Source: Strigops habroptila | Lineage: Eukaryota > Chordata > Aves > Psittaciformes > Psittacidae | Reading direction: 5' to 3' | Assembly (NCBI RefSeq): GCF_004027225.2 | Contig: NC_044288.2 | Location: 18,362,744 to 18,426,743, forward strand | Length of the DNA stretch: 64,000 nt | In this document: positions 57,601 to 64,000 of the stretch, in pieces | Layout of the letters: each line of letters opens with the position of its first letter | How positions within the stretch are numbered: the first letter of the stretch is position 1 | Program-made: the position numbers and the translations under genes | The notes under the pieces: model-generated | Database searches by the model: none | The model's input: only the letters and a program-made list of their open reading frames with translations | Told to the model about the DNA's origin: nothing

Positions 57601-60600
57601 AATCTGGAATCTCTACTTTGATGAAGAGACCAAGCTAGCTATTTTAGGTCCTGGGGAAGTCTTCACATGTTGGACAAGCACTACTTGAATGCTCTGCTGA
57701 CATTCCAGCTTGAGCGAGCCAAAGATCACAAAGCCTTTTCTTCATCATGGGGAGGAGAGAGGAGGGAGTCACTCCTCCAAAAGGCTGTTATTCCATGCAA
57801 GAGCCAGTGAAATTCTGCTAGAAAACCTTCTCTGCAGCTATAGCTGTGGCCTCGTTACCAAAGAGCAGCTGATAAGGAACGTCAAAAAACAGAAGTGGTC
57901 TGTGAGGTTCAACTGCGAGACACCTTCTCTGTGCTCACGCCTGTCAGTCAGCTGCCACTTCGCACTCTCACACTAAATCACTACTACAAGGTGGAGGCAG
58001 ATAATCATTATAATGACCTTTTCTTCAGTAAGGTGTAGCACTTGAGAAGTGAGCCAGGCAAGAAGCACATTAATCCTCAGAATACCTCACCAGCGAGGCA
58101 GTATTTTAAGTGCATACAACCTGCTTTTCAGGGCACTGCCCATTTACAGATCATCACCTCCTGTACGAGCTTCACTTTGAGCACCAGCCGCTGTGAAGAG
58201 TCTGCATTGTTGCTCAGATGATTTCCTCCTGCTCTAACCACCAGCCTCTCCACACCCTGACACAGGGCTGGGTTCAGCAGTGGGGGGTGACTTTCAGTCA
58301 GAGCTGCTGTGTTTGAGGAAGCACCCTAAGCCTGGGTGCTTAATCACCGGGTCTGTATGTACAGAAGGTTTCGGCTGAAGGAACTGGTTTACAGCTCTCA
58401 ATGCTGTAACACCAGCTGGCTCCAGCAGAACAGGTCGGACTCTCTATGCCACAAAGAATCCAATGTTTTAATGGTATCCTATGGAAATTTTTCTTCAAGA
58501 AATCATTTCAGGTGGAGTCTTAGGAAGACCAGCAGGTATTTTTCTGGATGAAGCGTTATATTTGTGGATAGCTATTTTGATTAAAGCCACCTGATCATGT
58601 TTGAATGCAGCCACAATACACCAAAACCAATGTTTTGATTTACTGTAAACACTTCTGCATTTCTTGGATTTTCAAGTCTGCCAGGTTAGCTTAATATATC
58701 ATTTTAAACATATAAAAGTGATAGTTGACAAGAACGTACTAAAGAGCAGCAAGTATCAGCAATAGCCCAGTACATAACTTAAACCTGGCTTCTCTATTCT
58801 CACTTTACCCACAGCTCATCTTGAGGAATCGGTTTCATCACCAGCCTGCCTGCAACAGTCACTAGCTGCAGCAGTTTCATTCTAGTGACTTACTAGACTA
58901 ACACTGGCAGATCTACATCACAAAAAAAGCACTTCTAGAGAGAACGTGTAAAAAAAATGAATAAATTCCTATGTGCCTTTTCAGAAGTCAGTTTTCAGTT
59001 TTCACACAATTACATCTTGAACATTTCACAACATTTCCCTTTGAAACCATAACCTCGAAACATTAAATATAGTCAAGGAACCTGAAGCCCACCCAAGAGC
59101 ATCCAGACACTGCAGAAAATTGTGACTTGGCAATCCCCAGCAGCTCAGGGTTACTCCTTGGTTTAGGCAAGGCATTTTGAGCTCACTGGTCCTCTCTTTT
59201 AACTCTGGACCAAATGTCTCAATGTAAACCCACTGGAGGAAGCCAGATCATTCACAATTTTCTGTTTCCAATGTTTGAGGCATACAGAACAGAAGCAATC
59301 CCACAGCACTACACCAGCTGGAACAGAGTAGAACCCAAAGTCACTAGATCCTTGCCTAGTTAATGAGATTGACCCTTTAAGAAGTGTTAGGTCTAGGATT
59401 TTGGATTGTATTATATATTTATATATATATAAATATATATATGTGTATATATATAAAAATAAAAATGTCACATTCCCAACACCAAGTCAGTTTCTTGTTT
59501 TTGGAAAGTGGTTAATGTGGGAGCAAAAGATGCAGTGGTTAAAATGACCCAACATCCCCAGAAGAAATGATATGAAGAACAAGGACATTTTGGTATAAAG
59601 TTAGTAGTCAAATTCTCCAAGGACGTCTTTTGGTTTTGCTTTTTCAATTAACAGCCAAATATGGTTTTTTAACCACCTCCTTGATCTAACACTTAAATTG
59701 CCAGCATTGTCCAAATTAGTGGAATTTTTTTTCCTGTAACGTCACTTGGTTCTTGGCTACTAACCTTTCATGTTACTCTTGGATTTGTCAGTTTGCTTGC
59801 CTGTGGGGGTTTGGGCCTGCTGCCCCTGCCCACTGGAAGAGGCTGCCTGCTGTGCTGCTTTCTGCTTTAACATTGTCCAGTCGAATGTGTAGTCATATTG
59901 GTGGTTCAAGGTCCTAGAAAGAGAGTGAAATGCTTTACTGTAACGCATCATAGCTTCCATATTGCTCATACCAACCCTGAAACAGGTTAACTCCTTTTGT
60001 AAGCTTAAAAGCTTCTGTAACTTAAAAGGATTCTTGAAGCAAGCCCAAATACCATCAAGCAGTGTTTTCTTCACTGTTCACACAAAGATCTGCATTTGTA
60101 GAAGCAGCACTTCCTCACAACCCAGCTTACCTATGTGCCTGCACTGAGGTGATCAGCTTTTCTTTCTTTTAATACACAGTTTTAAGGAGAGACTGCAAGA
60201 TGACTGAATAAAAATTGCTTTGGATTCCAAAAACCTGGAGGGATACTCTTGGGAGATCAGTACCAGCTCTTCTTTTGACAGATGCTGTTCACTCCACAAG
60301 GTTGAGTTTATGTTCTGGTTTCTCTATCAAGCTCAGCCAAACAGCACTATTCCCCTCCACTGGAATCCATCCTCTGAGCACCACTGTTAGTCCCATCACC
60401 AATCTCCAAACGTAAGTTTCAAACACATCTATTGAGGGGTCCATTTCTTAAGCTACTTGCAACAGAACTTGAAGCACGGGCTCCAGCCTCTAGCATTAGT
60501 GGTCAGGTTATGCAACGCAAACCCAAGAGAATCTTTTCCTTCATGTGTAATATTTAAAGGACCTGAAAAATACTGTTCAATAGTTTTTTCAACTCTGAAG

Positions 60601-63273
60601 TGAAAAGAAGTCTCAGAGTACTCCCTTCCACCTCACACACAGGAAGCAGCTTTCTGCAGTGCAAGTCCCACACAGCAGTTACCAACTGGTAAAGCACTGA
60701 CAAATCCCTGTACTTTTCCACTTTGAGACTGACCTGAAAAGAATACGGAATAATTGCCTCAGATACATGTAATCTGGTGCCTCTTCAAAGCGCAGGCCAC
60801 GACAGTAGTTCAGATACATGGCAAATTCTGCAGGGAATCCCTGTAAATCAATAGTGTTAATCAAGCCATGGCTTGCAGCAAAAAGCTTCTAACAACCCTG
60901 TAAGAAGGCAAAAAGCTATATTTCTGTCCATAATGGCAGATAAAAACTGGCTGAAGATTCATAAGTGTAAATTCCACTCTGCCTCTAGTTACTCATTTAT
61001 ACTGTATTTCAGAAAGTGGATTTGATCAGCAAGTCCCCAGGAACACATCCCTTCCCCAGGATTGTTACCTGATGCATGTTTCACAATCACAAGTTCTCTG
61101 CCACCAAAACCTTCAACACACAACATATTTAAAGCACTTTATTCACCCTAGTTAAAACTAGTTCTCATTAACTAGGCCTCTGAAATTAGTAATTGTCTCT
61201 TAAAAAGATTCCATTCCTTGTTTCCTTGACAATCCACTTCAACATACTAGAGGCAAGGTCAGTTACCACTAGTAAGTGTGAAGACTTGAACCATGAAAAC
61301 CTCTTTCAAAGATTCTCTGCTTTATGTATCTGTACATTTAAGGCTATACTAAAGCCTACATGTGAACAGGTAACAGCATACAGCACAGTGCTGTACTGCA
61401 AGGAGGAAAACACAGAGTGTAACAGTTCAGCACTCTGGAAAATGCTGTCAGACTGTAAGGGTATATAAATGTGCCTGACTAGAAAGTGCAATCATTGCTG
61501 CTGCTGTTCCATGTGCAAGAACTACCACATGTTCTCAAGGACCTTTGCTAACAAGTGTGTGGCTGCCACAGGTCAAGACCCGAAAGCATACTTTGGGTCT
61601 TAGATTTCTCTTGAACTGTGGCAACACTGGAAAAGTGTTCTGTGACATGGTTCTGAAGGTCACTTAGGGTTAGAGTTATGATTGGAAGAATACAGTATGA
61701 ACAATCCTGATGAGGCAGAACCAAGTATATATGAGCAAGCTACACAGCTCTATCTTGGTTTGCTTTTTAAACAAGAGGGCGTATGTAGAGCTTTCACTGT
61801 AGAAGCTTAAGAAATGAGCAAGCCTCACCCAAGGGAGCTGGAGAGCTTGCACAGCTGACAGTCACCAAGAAATGGAATGATGGTGGTACGAACGATGCCA
61901 AGGAACAGCAGCAACTGCCTGCCCTGTTACACACATTCACAGTCTTGCTGGGTGGCCAAACACGAGGCACCCACGACTGCCAGAAAAGTATTATTCAGCA
62001 GCAAATACCGTGTGAAACTACCTAATGTATTGGCTCTAGTTAAAAACACCACACCAAAACCACTACCCTCCCCCTGCCTAAAGAAAGCAAAGAAGTTCCA
62101 CTTCACAGTCTGACATCATTTGGAAACTCTTACCTTACACAAAACCTCAACAGGAGTGGACATTTTCTTTTCACTAATCTTTTCATACTTTTGCTTCTTT
62201 GTTGCAGCCTATGGAACACGTAGGTCACAATGTAAGAGAGATTGTGCAACACTGGATTAACAAGGACAGTAGCAAACAAAATATCACAAAAATCCTTTGG
62301 TCAACCATAAGTATTTTATGTGAAATCTCCAAGTCCCACACACTTACTGCAAAGAGAACGAAGGTCAATCTGGTATTAAGATTTGGACACAGTTTAATAC
62401 CATTTGTCGCAGTCTAATGCTTCCATCACATGGCCCAGCTCGTGTAGTTCTAGCTGCTGCTTTTGTCCATTAAACAGACCAGACTTACACTTCCATTTGC
62501 CAAAGTTCTATTAATTCCCACTCAGCACCCCATTCAAGGGCTGCCTGCGTGTCAGAGCAAGCAGCCATTACGTTCATTTGCAGCTGAAGAGTTCCAGTGT
62601 TACACAAGCTGCTCGCCTGCTCAGAGAACTTGCAGCTGCAACACCATTTGAGTTACACAAGTCTCACATGGACGAAGAGTAATAATTAAAACATGAAACC
62701 AAATCACTGAAGTCCACAGAACAGAGATATCTGCCATGCTTTCACTTGGTTATCATATATGCAAATACTTGAAACAAGTCTCTTGCAGCTATTCGGTTGT
62801 GCCATAAACTGGACTGAAGCTATCACTAAAGCTAAACTTCCTAGGTAAGAGATTATTTCCATGCTCTCCACCAACAATGTCATTTTCTACTTCCCAAGGA
62901 GGGCCTCAGCCTAAACAGGACAATAATAATGTGCAAAGATGATGTAAGCTATTGTTTAGCGTAAGTTTTCAGACAGTCAAACAATACACGTTTTGCCTGC
63001 TGCACGAGAGGCAGAAAGAACCTTTCTTCTACATTCTATAAATATCATGCCTTGGGAAAAGCCACTTTGTGTAACTGAAGCTAAACATGACATAAAACCA
63101 CCTCTCCAGAGCAGCAGGGAAAAGCACCATACCCAAACATGAAAAAGAAGAGGAAAAGAGGGGTGTGGAGGGAGGGGAAGGCAATTTAACCTACCTTTAA
63201 TCCTTGCCAAGGCAGACTGGTTCTGTTAAAGTACATCAATACATAGCCTAGAGACTCCATGTCATCCCGACGA
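54649..63273 (-). CDS. CSNK1A1: Casein kinase I alpha, C-terminal part (5 exons; gene continues past 64000)
   Basis: Ser/Thr kinase of the CK1 family; it primes beta-catenin Ser45 in the destruction complex and also acts in circadian, p53 and DNA-damage control. Exons in order are 63195-63273, 62134-62208, 60734-60840, 59765-59913 (or 59801-59913) and 54649-54656, all frame-consistent. They encode about the last 127 of the usual 337 residues: the kinase C-lobe from [20 protein letters not shown] through [14 protein letters not shown] and [16 protein letters not shown] to [16 protein letters not shown], then the Gln/Ala/Ser tail. The sequence is practically identical to human CK1-alpha. Two donors in the penultimate exon make forms ending TPTGF or carrying the 12-residue S insert. 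The catalytic N-lobe exons and the L insert lie outside the window. Introns of 0.8-1.3 kb between the kinase exons show nothing notable; the last intron is 5.1 kb. Confidence 0.97.
55126..55233 (-). other. Exon-like 108-nt cysteine-rich open segment in the last CSNK1A1 intron
   Basis: Bounded by an acceptor TTGTCCTTCCAAG| and an excellent donor TGTAAG|GTAAGT. It is exactly 36 codons and open in one frame, with [14 protein letters not shown] and further cysteines in a zinc-ribbon-like spacing. If spliced after the CSNK1A1 penultimate exon (phase 1) it would instead read [10 protein letters not shown] and stop, giving an alternative tail. Family unknown; it could be a cassette exon, an exon of an unannotated gene, or chance. 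Confidence 0.25.
59413..59438. repeat. AT-only 26-bp palindrome within a TA-rich tract
   Basis: ATATATTT, ATATATATAT and AAATATAT form a perfect dyad inside a longer AT microsatellite (about 59408-59460). Cruciform-prone low-complexity DNA in the last CSNK1A1 intron. Confidence 0.8.
59765..59913 (-). CDS. CSNK1A1: CSNK1A1 penultimate coding exon, with alternative S insert
   Basis: Acceptor TTCTAG|GACC. Encodes [20 protein letters not shown] and the Gln/Ser tail. The upstream donor is ACAG|GCAAGC at 59801 (GC type), the downstream one GAAAG|GTTAGT at 59765. Using the latter adds 36 nt, [12 protein letters not shown], the S insert of CK1-alpha. Both leave phase 1, so both join the same last exon in frame. 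Confidence 0.96.
60734..60840 (-). CDS. CSNK1A1: CSNK1A1 exon ([12 protein letters not shown]...)
   Basis: Acceptor TTACAG|GGA, donor TTCAG|GTCAGT. Encodes the end of the kinase C-lobe, [20 protein letters not shown] and LRQLFRILF. Confidence 0.98.
62134..62208 (-). CDS. CSNK1A1: CSNK1A1 exon ([16 protein letters not shown]...)
   Basis: Acceptor CATAG|GCT, donor GTAAG|GTAAGA; 25 codons, phase 0 on both sides. Confidence 0.97.
63195..63273 (-). CDS. CSNK1A1: CSNK1A1 exon ([11 protein letters not shown]...)
   Basis: Acceptor CTCCAG|T, donor TTAAAG|GTAGGT. Encodes the alpha-F region [20 protein letters not shown] and PWQGLK. It is the most upstream exon present in the window. Confidence 0.98.
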
Positions 63274-64000
63274 CTGGAGGAAGAGACAGAAAACATCAGT
63301 TTACACATTTTGACATTTCACGCTTTATTCCAAGTAGTGCAAGCATTATTTTGTTTTTATTTAAATAGAGAATAATTAAGGAATAAAACCTAAGCTTTGG
63401 TGCAAAGGAAGGTCTCTAACACAGCTAAGACATCTAGGTGCTCAGGATTCCACTGGCAGGCATGTAAGTCTTCACAAGCAAGAAGAGCTCCTATTCATTT
63501 TCCAAGTAAGGAACAGTCAGTAGGTATTGTGTGGGGTAAGTTTCCATCTGTAGTTACATTAGAATAATTTGGGAAACAAAAAAACTTTGGAAAATAAGAA
63601 CAAAACATTAAATTTCCCATTTAATTAAATAGCTTGGATAGAAGCTGAGGTTTACCTGTAGGAACCACAGAATGCATTGTACAAGATACATGGCATTAGC
63701 TTTAACTTCATTAAGTTTTTCCCTGACCCTTGCCTCAAGCTGGGACCAACACTGAACATCCAGCCCCAAAAGGGAATAACTGTTAAAAACACCCTGAGTT
63801 GTCTTTGTGACTCTTAAGCAATGTTTAGAAAGGTGCATGCATCAGTCTGAGAGGTGCCTCTGCTTTCTTCCCACAAGAAGTCTGTTTTAAGGCAGCTAAA
63901 GATTCCCATCCATAGACTTCACTGAGAATTTGCATGCAAACTCTCATCTAAAACGCTTCAAATGTTTTCTGTGGTGCATATGCTCCAGATCCATGCTTCA
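63274..64000 (-). other. CSNK1A1: CSNK1A1 intron running off the window
   Basis: No exon of the remaining kinase domain is found before the window end. A 76-codon minus-strand open frame at 63608-63838 has no CK1 or other family content and is taken as chance. Confidence 0.7.

Larger units (their letters stand above)
54657..59764 (-). other. CSNK1A1: CSNK1A1 last intron
   Basis: 5.1 kb, AT-rich. Contains the exon-like cysteine-rich segment at 55126-55233 and an AT palindrome at 59413-59438. A block just after the penultimate exon (about 59.5-59.76 kb) looks unusually well preserved for intron, and could serve an intron-retained form ending in Lys-Gly, though I see no poly(A) signal for it. 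Confidence 0.7.

Noticed and set aside
59199-59471. A 90-codon minus-strand open frame beginning in Tyr/Ile repeats
   Set aside because: The N-terminal part is translation of the AT microsatellite and the rest is intron sequence without splice support.
1-64000. Endogenous retrovirus, LTR element, tRNA, rRNA or CRISPR array
   Set aside because: No LTR ends, retroviral protein signatures, tRNA B-box with cloverleaf, or spaced direct repeats were found.

Overview
This window is vertebrate, almost certainly avian, nuclear DNA. Three things point to a bird: truncated 3' ends of CR1 LINEs, compact GC-rich introns, and gene order matching the human 5q32 block GRPEL2 - PCYOX1L - IL17B - CARMN/miR-143/miR-145 - CSNK1A1, with the same relative strands. 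I place the genes by protein and miRNA sequence remembered from these families; no database was searched. The species cannot be named from the sequence.

Layout. 1-1.2 kb: intergenic DNA with a CR1 relic and a CpG-rich promoter carrying a ZNF143-type site. 1.2-13.2 kb (+): GRPEL2, the mitochondrial GrpE-like nucleotide exchange factor, four coding exons and a long 3'UTR. 15.3-18.9 kb (+): PCYOX1L, a secreted/lysosomal-type FAD oxidase of the prenylcysteine oxidase family, six exons, complete at 494 residues. 19.0-21.2 kb (-): IL17B, three exons, complete at 187 residues, tail-to-tail with PCYOX1L. 21.2-38.6 kb: a GC-rich stretch without convincing coding genes, holding AT-rich islands with muscle-type motifs (CArG, MEF2, GATA, NKX2-5, SMAD) and a promoter-like CCAAT/TATA cluster near 29.7 kb. 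38.67-39.15 kb (+): the miR-143 and miR-145 hairpins, followed by a poly(A) signal that probably ends their host lncRNA (CARMN). 39.5-53.6 kb: no confident gene; a minisatellite, a perfect Maf recognition element, MIR and CR1 relics and a CpG-dense patch. 53.6-64 kb (-): the 3' half of CSNK1A1 (casein kinase I alpha), five coding exons and the 3'UTR; the N-terminal exons lie beyond the window.

The genes do not form an operon-like unit; each has its own promoter. The functional centre is the miR-143/145 locus, in mammals a smooth-muscle and cardiac locus driven by SRF/myocardin and by NKX2-5, and the motif-bearing islands upstream are candidates for the equivalent control elements here.

Most notable points: the two miRNA hairpins are only about 0.3 kb apart; GRPEL2 has Ser at the position aligned with the human redox-switch Cys87; the CK1-alpha S insert is produced by a GC donor competing with a GT donor 36 nt downstream; an exon-like 108-nt cysteine-rich open segment lies in the last CSNK1A1 intron; and a perfect 13-bp T-MARE lies between miR-145 and CSNK1A1. 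I saw no endogenous retrovirus, CRISPR array, tRNA or rRNA gene.
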